Source of the DNA: Diadophis punctatus similis
Taxonomy: Eukaryota > Chordata > Lepidosauria > Squamata > Dipsadidae
Assembly (NCBI GenBank): GCA_023053685.1
Contig: JALIGW010000217.1
Coordinates: 1 to 64,000, forward strand
Direction: 5' to 3'
DNA: 64,000 nt
The translations under genes were made by a program, and so were the position numbers. Numbering within the stretch: the first letter of the stretch is position 1; the number at the start of each line of letters is the position of its first letter. Under the pieces are notes generated by a model. That model searched no databases. It had not been told where the DNA came from and saw nothing but the letters and a program-made list of their open reading frames with translations. This document shows, piece by piece, positions 1 through 12,088 of this stretch.

Positions 1-299
1 ATTTCTGAGGTGTTTGTCAAAAGTGACGTTTTTGGGCTGAATTGAATCCTAAGGCTGTGTTAGACCTTGGGCTAGCTCTTCAGGGAAAGGTCGGAATCGA
101 AAATCAAGTGAGAATTCGGCTTTCCAGCACGTGGGGAACAGGAATATGTGTTTCATTTTCATTTCTGAGGTGTTTGTCAAAAGTCATGTTTTTGGGCTGT
201 ATTGAGTCCTAAGGCGAATGCTTTGTTAGACTTTGGGCTAGCTCTTCAGGGAAAGGTCGGAATCAAAAATCAAGCGAGAATTCGGCTTTCCAGCCTGTG

Positions 300-465
300 G
301 GGAACAGGAATATGTGTTTCATTTTCATTTCTGAGGTGTTTGTCAAAAGTCATGTTTTTTGGCTGTATTGAGTCCTAAGGCGAATGCTGTGTTAGACTTT
401 GGGCTAGCTCTTCAGGGAAAGGTCGGAATCAAAAATCAAGCGAGAATTCGGCTTTCCAGCCTGTG
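300..465 (+). repeat. Reference monomer (A type, 166 bp)
   Basis: This is a clean example of the commonest monomer form and serves here as the coordinate frame. It is 166 bp with 95 A/T bases by hand count. Diagnostic states are TTTCATTTTC at 18-27, GTCATGTTTTTTGGCTG at 50-66, ATTGAGTCC at 68-76, GACTTTGGGC at 97-105, GGGAAAGGTCGG at 116-127 and CAGCCTGTG at 158-166. Other common forms are: B, with GGGCTGAATTGAGAAATAAGG and GACCTTGGG; C, with GGACTGAATTGAATCC, TTTCGGCTAGC and AATTTGGC; D, with GACAATTG and a 2-bp deletion; E, with GAGAACTAAGGCGAATTCC and usually GGGCTTTCT; F, 165 bp with GTTAAAACTG. Intermediate combinations are common, so these are diagnostic haplotypes and not clean clades. 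Confidence 0.95.
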
Positions 466-2470
466 GGGAACAGGAATATGTGTTTCATTTTCATTTCTGA
501 GGTGTTTGTCAAAAGTCATGTTTTTTGGCTGTATTGAGTCCTAAGGCGAATGCTGTGTTAGACTTTGGGCTAGCTCTTCAGGGTAGGCTCCGAATCGAAA
601 ATCAAGCGAGAATTCGGCTTTACAGCACGTGGGGAACAGGAATATGTGTTTCTTTTTCATTTCTGAGGTGTTTGTCAAAAGTCATGTTTTTTGGCTGTAT
701 TGAGTCCTAAGGCGAATGCTGTGTTAGACTTTGGGCTAGCTCTTCAGGGTAGGCTCGGAATCAAAAATCAAGCGAGAATTCGGCTTTCCAGCACGTGGGG
801 AACAGGAATATGTGTTTTATTTTCATTTCTGAGGTGTTTGTCAAAAGTGATGTTTTTGGGCTGAATTGAGAACTAAGGCGAATTCCGTGTTAGACATTGG
901 GCTTTCTCTTCAGGGAAAGCTCGGAATCAAAAATCAAGCGAGAATTCGGCTTTCCAGCCTGTGGGGAACAGGAATATGTGTTTCATTTTCATTTCTGAGG
1001 TGTTTGTCAAAAGTCATGTTTTTTGGCTGTATTGAGTCCTAAGGCGAATGCTGTGTTAGACTTTGGGCTAGCTCTTCAGGGTAGGCTCGGAATCAAAATT
1101 CAAGCGAGAATTCGGCTTTCCAGCCCGTGGGGAACAGGAATATGTGTTTCTTTTTCATTTCTGAGGTGTTTGTCAAAAGTGATGTTTTTGGGCTGAATTG
1201 AGAAATAAGGCGAATTCCGTGTTAGACCTTGGGCTAGCTCTTCAGGGAAAGGTCGGAATCAAAAATCAAGCGAGAATTCGGCTTTCCAGCCTGTGTGGAA
1301 CAGGAATATGTGTTTCATTTTCATTTCTGAGGTGTTTGTCAAAAGTCATGTTTTTTGGCTGTATTGAGTCCTAAGGCGAATGCTGTGTTAGACTTTGGGC
1401 TAGCTCTTCAGGGTAGGCTCGGAATCAAAATTCAAGCGAGAATTCGGCTTTCCAGCCCGTGGGGAACAGGAATATGTGTTTCATTTTCATTTCTGAGGTG
1501 TTTGTCAAAAGTGATGTTTTTGGGCTGAATTGAATCCTAAGGCGAATGCTGTGTTAGACTTTGGGCTAGCTCTTCAGGGTAGGCTCGGAATCGAAAATCA
1601 AGCGAGAATTCGGCTTTCCAGCATGTGGGGAACAGGAATATGTGTTTCTTTTTCATTTCTGAGGTGTTTGTCAAAAGTGATGTTTTTGGACAATTGAATC
1701 CTAAGGCGAATGCTGTGTTAGACTTTGGGCTAGCTCTTTAGGGTAGGCTCGGAATCGAAAATCAAGCAAGAATTTGGCTTTCCAGCACGTGGGGAACAGG
1801 AATATTTCTTTCTTTTTCATTTCTGAGGTGTTTGTCAAAAGTGATGTTTTTGGGCTGAATTGAGAAATAAGGCGAATGCTGTGTTAGACCTTGGGCTAGC
1901 TCTTCAGGGTAGGCTCGGAATCAAAATTCAAGCGAGAATTCGGCTTTCCAGCCCATGGGGAACAGGAATATGTGTTTCTTTTTCATTTCTGAGGTGTTTG
2001 TCAAAAGTCATGTTTTTTGGCTGTATTGAGTCCTAAGGCGAATGCTGTGTTAGACTTTGGGCTAGCTCTTCAGGGTAGGCTCGGAATCAAAATTCAAGCG
2101 AGAATTCGGCTTTCCAGCCCGTGGGGAACAGGAATATGTGTTTCATTTTCATTTCTGAGGTGTTTGTCAAAAGTCATGTTTTTTGGCTGTATTGAGTCCT
2201 AAGGCGAATGCTGTGTTAGACTTTGGGCTAGCTCTTCAGGGTAGGCTCGGAATCAAAAATCAAGCGAGAATTCGGCTTTACAGCACGTGGGGAACAGGAA
2301 TATGTGTTTCTTTTTCATTTCTGAGGTGTTTGTCAAAAGTGATGTTTTTGGACTGAATTGAATCCTAAGGCGAATGCTGTGTTAGACTTTCGGCTAGCTC
2401 TTCAGGGTAGGCTCGGAATCGAAAATCAAGCGAGAATTTGGCTTTCCAGCACGTGGGGAACAGGAATATG

Positions 2471-3510
2471 TCTTTCTTTTTCATTTCTGAGGTGTTTGTC
2501 AAAAGTGATGTTTTTGGGCTGAATTGAATCCTAAGGCGAATGCTGTGTTAGACCTTGGGCTAGCTCTTCAGGGAAAGGTCGGAATCGAAAATCAAGTGAG
2601 AATTCGGCTTTCCAGCACGTGGGGAACAGGAATATGTGTTTCATTTTCATTTCTGAGGTGTTTGTCAAAAGTCATGTTTTTGGGCTGTATTGAGTCCTAA
2701 GGCGAATGCTGTGTTAGACTTTGGGCTAGCTCTTCAGGGAAAGGTCGGAATCAAAAATCAAGCGAGAATTCGGCTTTCCAGCCTGTGGGGAACAGGAATA
2801 TGTGTTTCATTTTCATTTCTGAGGTGTTTGTCAAAAGTCATGTTTTTTGGCTGTATTGAGTCCTAAGGCGAATGCTGTGTTAGACTTTGGGCTAGCTCTT
2901 CAGGGAAAGGTCGGAATCAAAAATCAAGCGAGAATTCGGCTTTCCAGCCCGTGGGGAACAGGAATATGTGTTTCTTTTTCATTTCTGAGGTGTTTGTCAA
3001 AAGTGATGTTTTTGGGCTGAATTGAGAAATAAGGCGAATGCTGTGTTAGACCTTGGGCTAGCTCTTCAGGGTAGGCTCGGAATCAAAATTCAAGCGAGAA
3101 TTCGGCTTTCCAGCCTGTGGGGAACAGGAATATGTGTTTCATTTTCATTTCTGAGGTGTTTGTCAAAAGTCATGTTTTTTGGCTGTATTGAGTCCTAAGG
3201 CGAATGCTGTGTTAGACTTTGGGCTAGCTCTTCAGGGTAGGCTCGGAATCGAAAATCAAGCGAGAATTCGGCTTTACAGCACGTGGGGAACAGGAATATG
3301 TGTTTCTTTTTCATTTCTGAGGTGTTTGTCAAAAGTCATGTTTTTTGGCTGAATTGAGAACTAAGGCGAATGCTGTGTTAGACTTTGGGCTAGCTCTTCA
3401 GGGTAGGCTCGGAATCAAAATTCAAGCGAGAATTCGGCTTTCCAGCCCGTGGGGAACAGGAATATGTGTTTCTTTTTCATTTCTGAGGTGTTTGTCAAAA
3501 GTGATGTTTT
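2471..3510 (+). repeat. 7-mer higher-order unit, truncated copy
   Basis: The unit starts at the TCTTTC form of positions 16-21 and runs through types 1 to 6 of the canonical seven-monomer order. The type 7 monomer is then fused to a following type 1 monomer. GGACTGAATTGAATCC is followed directly by GACCTTGGG and GGGAAAGGTCGG, skipping TTTCGGCTAGC and AATTTGGC. The next unit therefore begins one monomer early. Confidence 0.8.
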
Positions 3511-3630
3511 TGGACTGAATTGAATCCTAAGGCGAATGCTGTGTTAGACCTTGGGCTAGCTCTTCAGGGAAAGGTCGGAATCGAAAATCAAGTGAGAATT
3601 CGGCTTTCCAGCACGTGGGGAACAGGAATA
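3465..3630 (+). repeat. Chimeric monomer marking a one-monomer loss
   Basis: The left half is C type (GGACTGAATTGAATCC). The right half is the GACCTTGGG, GAAAGGTCGG, CAAGTGAG form that elsewhere belongs to the next monomer. In copy II (11923-12254) the two parental monomers are present separately. The length stays at 166 bp, so the event removed exactly one repeat period. This fits unequal exchange or slippage in register, with the breakpoint in the shared stretch from CCTAAGG to GTTAGAC. Confidence 0.85.
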
Positions 3631-5387
3631 TGTGTTTCATTTTCATTTCTGAGGTGTTTGTCAAAAGTCATGTTTTTGGGCTGTATTGAGTCCTAAGGCG
3701 AATGCTGTGTTAGACTTTGGGCTAGCTCTTCAGGGAAAGGTCGGAATCAAAAATCAAGCGAGAATTCGGCTTTCCAGCCTGTGGGGAACAGGAATATGTG
3801 TTTCATTTTCATTTCTGAGGTGTTTGTCAAAAGTCATGTTTTTTGGCTGTATTGAGTCCTAAGGCGAATGCTGTGTTAGACTTTGGGCTAGCTCTTCAGG
3901 GAAAGGTCGGAATCAAAAATCAAGCGAGAATTCGGCTTTCCAGCCTGTGGGGAACAGGAATATGTGTTTCATTTTCATTTCTGAGGTGTTTGTCAAAAGT
4001 CATGTTTTTTGGCTGTATTGAGTCCTAAGGCGAATGCTGTGTTAGACTTTGGGCTAGCTCTTCAGGGTAGGCTCGGAATCAAAATTCAAGCGAGATTTCG
4101 GCTTTCCAGCACGTGGGGAACAGGAATATGTGTTTCTTTTTCATTTCTGAGGTGTTTGTCAAAAGTGATGTTTTTGGACTGAATTGAATCCTAAGGCGAA
4201 TGCTGTGTTAGACTTTCGGCTAGCTCTTCAGGGTAGGCTCGGAATCGAAAATCAAGCGAGAATTTGGCTTTCCAGCCCGTGGGGAACAGGAATATGTGTT
4301 TCTTTTTCATTTCTGAGGTGTTTGTCAAAAGTGATGTTTTTGGGCTGAATTGAGAAATAAGGCGAATGCTGTGTTAGACTTTGGGCTAGCTCTTCAGGGT
4401 AGGCTTGGAATCGAAAATCAAGCGAGAATTCGGCTTTCCAGCCTGTGGGGAACAGGAATATGTGTTTCATTTTCATTTCTGAGGTGTTTGTCAAAAGTCA
4501 TGTTTTTTGGCTGTATTGAGTCCTAAGGCGAATGCTGTGTTAGACTTTGGGCTAGCTCTTCAGGGAAACGTCAGAATCAAAAATCAAGCGAGAATTCGGC
4601 TTTCCAGCCTGTGGGGAACAGGAATATGTGTTTCATTTTCATTTCTGAGGTGTTTGTCAAAAGTCATGTTTTTTGGCTGTATTGAGTCCTAAGGCGAATG
4701 CTGTGTTAGACTTTGGGCTAGCTCTTCAGGGTAGGCTCGGAATCGAAAATCAAGCGAGAATTCGGCTTTCCAGCCTGTGGGGAACAGGAATATGTGTTTC
4801 TTTTTCATTTCTGAGGTGTTTGTCAAAAGTGATGTTTTTGGGCTGAATTGAGAACTAAGGCGAATTCCGTGTTAGACATTGGGCTTTCTGTTCAGGGAAA
4901 GGTCGGAATCAAAAATCAAGCGAGAATTCGGCTTTCCAGCCTGTGGGGAACAGGAATATGTGTTTCATTTTCATTTCTGAGGTGTTTGTCAAAAGTCATG
5001 TTTTTTGGCTGTATTGAGTCCTAAGGCGAATGCTGTGTTAGACTTTGGGCTAGCTCTTCAGGGTAGGCTCGGAATCAAAATTCAAGCGAGAATTCGGCTT
5101 TCCAGCCCGTGGGGAACAGGAATATGTGTTTCTTTTTCATTTCTGAGGTGTTTGTCAAAAGTGATGTTTTTGGGCTGAATTGAATCCTAAGGCGAATGCT
5201 GTGTTAGACTTTGGGCTAGCTCTTCAGGGTAGGCTCGGAATCGAAAATCAAGCGAGAATTCGGCTTTCCAGCCTGTGGGGAACAGGAATATGTGTTTCTT
5301 TTTCATTTCTGAGGTGTTTGTCAAAAGTGATGTTTTTGGACAATTGAATCCTAAGGCGAATGCTGTGTTAGACATTGGGCTAGCTCT

Positions 5388-6618
5388 TCAGGGTAGGCTC
5401 GGAATCGAAAATCAAGCGAGAATTTGGCTTTCCAGCACGTGGGGAACAGGAATATGTCTTTCTTTTTCATTTCTGAGGTGTTTGTCAAAAGTGATGTTTT
5501 TGGGCTGAATTGAATCCTAAGGCGAATGCTGTGTTAGACCTTGGGCTAGCTCTTCAGGGAAAGGTCGGAATCGAAAATCAAGTGAGAATTCGGCTTTCCA
5601 GCACGTGGGGAACAGGAATATGTGTTTCATTTTCATTTCTGAGGTGTTTGTCAAAAGTCATGTTTTTGGGCTGTATTGAGTCCTAAGGCGAATGCTGTGT
5701 TAGACTTTGGGCTAGCTCTTCAGGGAAAGGTCGGAATCAAAAATCAAGCGAGAATTCGGCTTTCCAGCCTGTGGGGAACAGGAATATGTGTTTCATTTTC
5801 ATTTCTGAGGTGTTTGTCAAAAGTCATGTTTTTTGGCTGTATTGAATCCTAAGGCGAATGCTGTGTTAGACCTTGGGCTAGCTCTTCAGGGAAAGGTCGG
5901 AATCGAAAATCAAGTGAGAATTCGGCTTTCCAGCACGTGGGGAACAGGAATATGTGTTTCATTTTCATTTCTGAGGTGTTTGTCAAAAGTCATGTTTTTG
6001 GGCTGTATTGAGTCCTAAGGCGAATGCTGTGTTAGACTTTGGGCTAGCTCTTCAGGGAAAGGTCGGAATCAAAAATCAAGCGAGAATTCGGCTTTCCAGC
6101 CTGTGGGGAACAGGAATATGTGTTTCATTTTCATTTCTGAGGTGTTTGTCAAAAGTCATGTTTTTTGGCTGTATTGAGTCCTAAGGCGAATGCTGTGTTA
6201 GACTTTGGGCTAGCTCTTCAGGGAAAGGTCGGAATCAAAAATCAAGCGAGAATTCGGCTTTCCAGCCCGTGGGGAACAGGAATATGTGTTTCTTTTTCAT
6301 TTCTGAGGTGTTTGTCAAAAGTGATGTTTTTGGGCTGAATTGAGAAATAAGGCGAATGCTGTGTTAGACCTTGGGCTAGCTCTTCAGGGTAGGCTCGGAA
6401 TCAAAATTCAAGCGAGAATTCGGCTTTCCAGCCCGTGGGGAACAGGAATATGTGTTTCTTTTTCATTTCTGAGGTGTTTGTCAAAAGTGATGTTTTTGGA
6501 CTGAATTGAATCCTAAGGCGAATGCTGTGTTAGACTTTCGGCTAGCTCTTCAGGGTAGGCTCGGAATCGAAAATCAAGCGAGAATTTGGCTTTCCAGCAC
6601 GTGGGGAACAGGAATATG
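5388..6618 (+). repeat. Rearranged 7-monomer stretch
   Basis: From the TCTTTC mark at 5457 to the next at 6619 is 1162 bp, the canonical spacing, but the order is altered. It reads type 1, type 2, a 3/1 hybrid (about 5789-5954), type 2, type 3, a 4/6 hybrid and type 7. The repeated 1-2 pair and missing types 5 and 6 show that duplication and deletion cancelled in length. The hybrid at about 5833 joins GGCTGTATTGAATCC to GACCTTGGG and CAAGTGAG. Confidence 0.78.
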
Positions 6619-7780
6619 TCTTTCTTTTTCATTTCTGAGGTGTTTGTCAAAAGTGATGTTTTTGGGCTGAATTGAATCCTAAGGCGAATGCTGTGTTAGA
6701 CCTTGGGCTAGCTCTTCAGGGAAAGGTCGGAATCGAAAATCAAGTGAGAATTCGGCTTTCCAGCACGTGGGGAACAGGAATATGTGTTTCATTTTCATTT
6801 CTGAGGTGTTTGTCAAAAGTCATGTTTTTGGGCTGTATTGAGTCCTAAGGCGAATGCTGTGTTAGACTTTGGGCTAGATCTTCAGGGAAAGGTCGGAATC
6901 AAAAATCAAGCGAGAATTCGGCTTTCCAGCCTGTGGGGAACAGGAATATGTGTTTCATTTTCATTTCTGAGGTGTTTGTCAAAAGTCATGTTTTTTGGCT
7001 GTATTGAGTCCTAAGGCGAATGCTGTGTTAGACTTTGGGCTAGCTCTTCAGGGAAAGGTCGGAATCAAAAATCAAGCGAGAATTCGGCTTTCCAGCCCGT
7101 GGGGAACAGGAATATGTGTTTCTTTTTCATTTCTGAGGTGTTTGTCAAAAGTGATGTTTTTGGGCTGAATTGAGAAATAAGGCGAATGCTGTGTTAGACC
7201 TTGGGCTAGCTCTTCAGGGTAGGCTCGGAATCAAAATTCAAGCGAGAATTCGGCTTTCCAGCCTGTGGGGAACAGGAATATGTGTTTCATTTTCATTTCT
7301 GAGGTGTTTGTCAAAAGTCATGTTTTTTGGCTGTATTGAGTCCTAAGGCGAATGCTGTGTTAGACTTTGGGCTAGCTCTTCAGGGTAGGCTCGGAATCGA
7401 AAATCAAGCGAGAATTCGGCTTTACAGCACGTGGGGAACAGGAATATGTGTTTCTTTTTCATTTCTGAGGTGTTTGTCAAAAGTCATGTTTTTTGGCTGA
7501 ATTGAGAACTAAGGCGAATGCTGTGTTAGACTTTGGGCTAGCTCTTCAGGGTAGGCTCGGAATCAAAATTCAAGCGAGAATTCGGCTTTCCAGCCCGTGG
7601 GGAACAGGAATATGTGTTTCTTTTTCATTTCTGAGGTGTTTGTCAAAAGTGATGTTTTTGGACTGAATTGAATCCTAAGGCGAATGCTGTGTTAGACTTT
7701 CGGCTAGCTCTTCAGGGTAGGCTCGGAATCGAAAATCAAGCGAGAATTTGGCTTTCCAGCACGTGGGGAACAGGAATATG
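6619..7780 (+). repeat. 7-mer higher-order unit, complete (1162 bp)
   Basis: Seven distinguishable monomers occur in fixed order over exactly 7 x 166 bp. (1) TCTTTC, GGGCTGAATTGAATCC, GACCTT, CAAGTGAG. (2) GTCATGTTTTTGGGCTG with GAAAGGTCGG and CCTGTG. (3) GTCATGTTTTTTGGCTG with GAAAGGTCGG and CCCGTG. (4) GAGAAATAAGG with GACCTT and CAAAATTC. (5) GTATTGAGTCC with TCGAAAATC and TTTACAGCACG. (6) GCTGAATTGAGAACTAAGG with CAAAATTC and CCCGTG. (7) GGACTGAATTG, TTTCGGCTAGC, AATTTGGC, CACGTG. A private CTAGATCTTC variant near 6876 removes the GCTAGC site in monomer 2. Confidence 0.88.
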
Positions 7781-8595
7781 TCTTTCTTTTTCATTTCTGA
7801 GGTGTTTGTCAAAAGTGATGTTTTTGGGCTGAATTGAATCCTAAGGCGAATGCTGTGTTAGACCTTGGGCTAGCTCTTCAGGGAAAGGTCGGAATCGAAA
7901 ATCAAGTGAGAATTCGGCTTTCCAGCACGTGGGGAACAGGAATATGTGTTTCATTTTCATTTCTGAGGTGTTTGTCAAAAGTCATGTTTTTGGGCTGTAT
8001 TGAGTCCTAAGGCGAATGCTTTGTTAGACTTTGGGCTAGCTCTTCAGGGAAAGGTCGGAATCAAAAATCAAGCGAGAATTCGGCTTTCCAGCCTGTGGGG
8101 AACAGGAATATGTGTTTCATTTTCATTTCTGAGGTGTTTGTCAAAAGTCATGTTTTTTGGCTGTATTGAGTCCTAAGGCGAATGCTGTGTTAGACTTTGG
8201 GCTAGCTCTTCAGGGAAAGGTCGGAATCAAAAATCAAGCGAGAATTCGGCTTTCCAGCCTGTGGGGAACAGGAATATGTGTTTCATTTTCATTTCTGAGG
8301 TGTTTGTCAAAAGTCATGTTTTTTGGCTGTATTGAGTCCTAAGGCGAATGCTGTGTTAGACTTTGGGCTAGCTCTTCAGGGTAGGCTCCGAATCGAAAAT
8401 CAAGCGAGAATTCGGCTTTACAGCACGTGGGGAACAGGAATATGTGTTTCTTTTTCATTTCTGAGGTGTTTGTCAAAAGTCATGTTTTTTGGCTGTATTG
8501 AGTCCTAAGGCGAATGCTGTGTTAGACTTTGGGCTAGCTCTTCAGGGTAGGCTCGGAATCAAAAATCAAGCGAGAATTCGGCTTTCCAGCACGTG
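7781..8595 (+). repeat. Partial 7-mer and first copy of a five-monomer duplication
   Basis: The stretch starts as a 7-mer (types 1, 2, 3) and then has an A-type monomer followed by a CTCCGAATCG/TTTACAGC monomer. From about 7860 to 8560 it repeats at an offset of 824 bp (five monomers, one of them 160 bp) at about 8680-9385. A rare TTTGTTAG form at about 8018 (CTTTGTTAG where CTGTGTTAG is usual) is shared with positions near 220, 8842 and 21282. Confidence 0.8.
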
Positions 8596-8755
8596 GGGAA
8601 CAGGAATATGTCTTTCTTTTTCATTTCTGAGGTGTTTGTCAAAAGTGACGTTTTTGGGCTGAATTGAATCCTAAGGCTGTGTTAGACCTTGGGCTAGCTC
8701 TTCAGGGAAAGGTCGGAATCGAAAATCAAGTGAGAATTCGGCTTTCCAGCACGTG
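8596..8755 (+). repeat. Short monomer, 160 bp (6-bp deletion)
   Basis: CCTAAGG is followed directly by CTGTGTTAG, removing six bases of the usual GCGAATGC segment (positions 81-90). The rest of the monomer is ordinary. The same deletion, with an adjacent GTGACGTTTT form, is seen in the partial monomer at the window's left edge (1-133). This supports the 8622-bp duplication. The flanks carry TCTTTC on the left and CACGTG on the right. Confidence 0.93.
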
Positions 8756-9385
8756 GGGAACAGGAATATGTGTTTCATTTTCATTTCTGAGGTGTTTGTC
8801 AAAAGTCATGTTTTTGGGCTGTATTGAGTCCTAAGGCGAATGCTTTGTTAGACTTTGGGCTAGCTCTTCAGGGAAAGGTCGGAATCAAAAATCAAGCGAG
8901 AATTCGGCTTTCCAGCCTGTGGGGAACAGGAATATGTGTTTCATTTTCATTTCTGAGGTGTTTGTCAAAAGTCATGTTTTTTGGCTGTATTGAGTCCTAA
9001 GGCGAATGCTGTGTTAGACTTTGGGCTAGCTCTTCAGGGAAAGGTCGGAATCAAAAATCAAGCGAGAATTCGGCTTTCCAGCCTGTGGGGAACAGGAATA
9101 TGTGTTTCATTTTCATTTCTGAGGTGTTTGTCAAAAGTCATGTTTTTTGGCTGTATTGAGTCCTAAGGCGAATGCTGTGTTAGACTTTGGGCTAGCTCTT
9201 CAGGGTAGGCTCCGAATCGAAAATCAAGCGAGAATTCGGCTTTACAGCACGTGGGGAACAGGAATATGTGTTTCTTTTTCATTTCTGAGGTGTTTGTCAA
9301 AAGTCATGTTTTTTGGCTGTATTGAGTCCTAAGGCGAATGCTGTGTTAGACTTTGGGCTAGCTCTTCAGGGTAGGCTCGGAATCA
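8680..9385 (+). repeat. Second copy of the five-monomer (824-bp) duplication
   Basis: This matches about 7860-8560 at an offset of 824 bp. It includes the paired A-type monomers and the CTCCGAATCG/TTTACAGC monomer. Similarity ends at about 9387, where CAAAATTC replaces CAAAAATC and TTTCATTTTC replaces TCTTTCTTTTTC. Unequal exchange between monomers five periods apart would produce this pattern. Confidence 0.8.
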
Positions 9386-10926
9386 AAATTCAAGCGAGAA
9401 TTCGGCTTTCCAGCACGTGGGGAACAGGAATATGTGTTTCATTTTCATTTCTGAGGTGTTTGTCAAAAGTGATGTTTTTGGACTGAATTGAGTCCTAAGG
9501 CGAATGCTGTGTTAGACTTTCGGCTAGCTCTTCAGGGTAGGTTCGGAATCGAAAATCAAGCGAGAATTTGGCTTTCCAGCCCGTGGGGAACAGGAATATG
9601 TGTTTCTTTTTCATTTCTGAGGTGTTTGTCAAAAGTGATGTTTTTGGGCTGAATTGAGAAATAAGGCGAATTCCGTGTTAGACCTTGGGCTAGCTCTTCA
9701 GGGAAAGGTCGGAATCAAAAATCAAGCGAGAATTCGGCTTTCCAGCCTGTGTGGAACAGGAATATGTGTTTCATTTTCATTTCTGAGGTGTTTGTCAAAA
9801 GTCATGTTTTTTGGCTGTATTGAGTCCTAAGGCGAATGCTGTGTTAGACTTTGGGCTAGCTCTTCAGGGTAGGCTCGGAATCAAAATTCAAGCGAGAATT
9901 CGGCTTTCCAGCCCGTGGGGAACAGGAATATGTGTTTCATTTTCATTTCTGAGGTGTTTGTCAAAAGTGATGTTTTTGGGCTGAATTGAATCCTAAGGCG
10001 AATGCTGTGTTAGACTTTGGGCTAGCTCTTCAGGGTAGGCTCGGAATCGAAAATCAAGCGAGAATTCGGCTTTCCAGCATGTGGGGAACAGGAATATGTG
10101 TTTCTTTTTCATTTCTGAGGTGTTTGTCAAAAGTGATGTTTTTGGACAATTGAATCCTAAGGCGAATGCTGTGTTAGACTTTGGGCTAGCTCTTTAGGGT
10201 AGGCTCGGAATCGAAAATCAAGCAAGAATTTGGCTTTCCAGCACGTGGGGAACAGGAATATTTCTTTCTTTTTCATTTCTGAGGTGTTTGTCAAAAGTGA
10301 TGTTTTTGGGCTGAATTGAGAAATAAGGCGAATGCTGTGTTAGACCTTGGGCTAGCTCTTCAGGGTAGGCTCGGAATCAAAATTCAAGCGAGAATTCGGC
10401 TTTCCAGCCCATGGGGAACAGGAATATGTGTTTCTTTTTCATTTCTGAGGTGTTTGTCAAAAGTCATGTTTTTTGGCTGTATTGAGTCCTAAGGCGAATG
10501 CTGTGTTAGACTTTGGGCTAGCTCTTCAGGGTAGGCTCGGAATCAAAATTCAAGCGAGAATTCGGCTTTCCAGCCCGTGGGGAACAGGAATATGTGTTTC
10601 ATTTTCATTTCTGAGGTGTTTGTCAAAAGTCATGTTTTTTGGCTGTATTGAGTCCTAAGGCGAATGCTGTGTTAGACTTTGGGCTAGCTCTTCAGGGTAG
10701 GCTCGGAATCAAAAATCAAGCGAGAATTCGGCTTTACAGCACGTGGGGAACAGGAATATGTGTTTCTTTTTCATTTCTGAGGTGTTTGTCAAAAGTGATG
10801 TTTTTGGACTGAATTGAATCCTAAGGCGAATGCTGTGTTAGACTTTCGGCTAGCTCTTCAGGGTAGGCTCGGAATCGAAAATCAAGCGAGAATTTGGCTT
10901 TCCAGCACGTGGGGAACAGGAATATG

Positions 10927-12088
10927 TCTTTCTTTTTCATTTCTGAGGTGTTTGTCAAAAGTGATGTTTTTGGGCTGAATTGAATCCTAAGGCGAATGCT
11001 GTGTTAGACCTTGGGCTAGCTCTTCAGGGAAAGGTCGGAATCGAAAATCAAGTGAGAATTCGGCTTTCCAGCACGTGGGGAACAGGAATATGTGTTTCAT
11101 TTTCATTTCTGAGGTGTTTGTCAAAAGTCATGTTTTTGGGCTGTATTGAGTCCTAAGGCGAATGCTGTGTTAGACTTTGGGCTAGCTCTTCAGGGAAAGG
11201 TCGGAATCAAAAATCAAGCGAGAATTCGGCTTTCCAGCCTGTGGGGAACAGGAATATGTGTTTCATTTTCATTTCTGAGGTGTTTGTCAAAAGTCATGTT
11301 TTTTGGCTGTATTGAGTCCTAAGGCGAATGCTGTGTTAGACTTTGGGCTAGCTCTTCAGGGAAAGGTCGGAATCAAAAATCAAGCGAGAATTCGGCTTTC
11401 CAGCCCGTGGGGAACAGGAATATGTGTTTCTTTTTCATTTCTGAGGTGTTTGTCAAAAGTGATGTTTTTGGGCTGAATTGAGAAATAAGGCGAATGCTGT
11501 GTTAGACCTTGGGCTAGCTCTTCAGGGTAGGCTCGGAATCAAAATTCAAGCGAGAATTCGGCTTTCCAGCCTGTGGGGAACAGGAATATGTGTTTCATTT
11601 TCATTTCTGAGGTGTTTGTCAAAAGTCATGTTTTTTGGCTGTATTGAGTCCTAAGGCGAATGCTGTGTTAGACTTTGGGCTAGCTCTTCAGGGTAGGCTC
11701 GGAATCGAAAATCAAGCGAGAATTCGGCTTTACAGCACGTGGGGAACAGGAATATGTGTTTCTTTTTCATTTCTGAGGTGTTTGTCAAAAGTCATGTTTT
11801 TTGGCTGAATTGAGAACTAAGGCGAATGCTGTGTTAGACTTTGGGCTAGCTCTTCAGGGTAGGCTCGGAATCAAAATTCAAGCGAGAATTCGGCTTTCCA
11901 GCCCGTGGGGAACAGGAATATGTGTTTCTTTTTCATTTCTGAGGTGTTTGTCAAAAGTGATGTTTTTGGACTGAATTGAATCCTAAGGCGAATGCTGTGT
12001 TAGACTTTCGGCTATCTCTTCAGGGTAGGCTCGGAATCGAAAATCAAGCGAGAATTTGGCTTTCCAGCACGTGGGGAACAGGAATATG
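10927..12088 (+). repeat. 7-mer higher-order unit, complete (1162 bp)
   Basis: The same seven monomer types in the same order as 6619-7780, bounded by TCTTTC marks at 10927 and 12089. Monomer 7 carries a private GGCTATCTC (about 12012), which destroys GCTAGC. The following unit starts normally with GACCTTGGG and CAAGTGAG. Confidence 0.88.

Larger units (their letters stand above)
1..5387 (+). repeat. Long duplicated block, copy I (52-monomer offset)
   Basis: This block reappears 8622 bp downstream. The window's first base aligns with 8623, and rare forms match, including the 160-bp monomer, the CTCCGAATCG monomer at about 585 and AAACGTCAG at about 4565. An offset of 8622 equals 52 x 166 minus 10, accounted for by one 160-bp and two 164-bp monomers. 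The copies stop matching at about 5388/14010, where CTCTTCAGGG meets CTCTTTAGGG. Between about 690 and 1190 this copy holds three monomers where copy II has two of different type, so the offset drops to 8456. It returns to 8622 after a one-monomer loss near 3.5 kb. The left edge may lie outside the window. Confidence 0.88.

Noticed and set aside
300..465. CENP-B box in the monomer
   Set aside because: I compared ATTCGGCTTTCCAGCCC and the reverse strand with the NTTCGNNNNANNCGGGN consensus. The first half fits, but the central A and the CGGG do not.
359..544. Recurring open frames of about 61 codons, repeated dozens of times on the + strand
   Set aside because: They are copies of the same monomer read in one frame. 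Many open at TTG, not ATG, extend one monomer plus 20 bp, and end at the next CCTAA. The 166-bp period breaks the frame, and changes between copies do not favour synonymous sites. No ribosome-binding or promoter context is seen.
5187..5375. Minus-strand open frames of 62-80 codons
   Set aside because: These are the reverse complement of the same satellite monomers, present wherever particular variants fall together. Their number follows the duplications, and they show no domain or signal that I recognise.
9541..9560. GTAGGTTCGGAATCG resembling a Pol III B box
   Set aside because: The match to GGTTCGANTCC needs an inserted base. There is no A box at a suitable distance, no tRNA fold and no T-run terminator placed for it.
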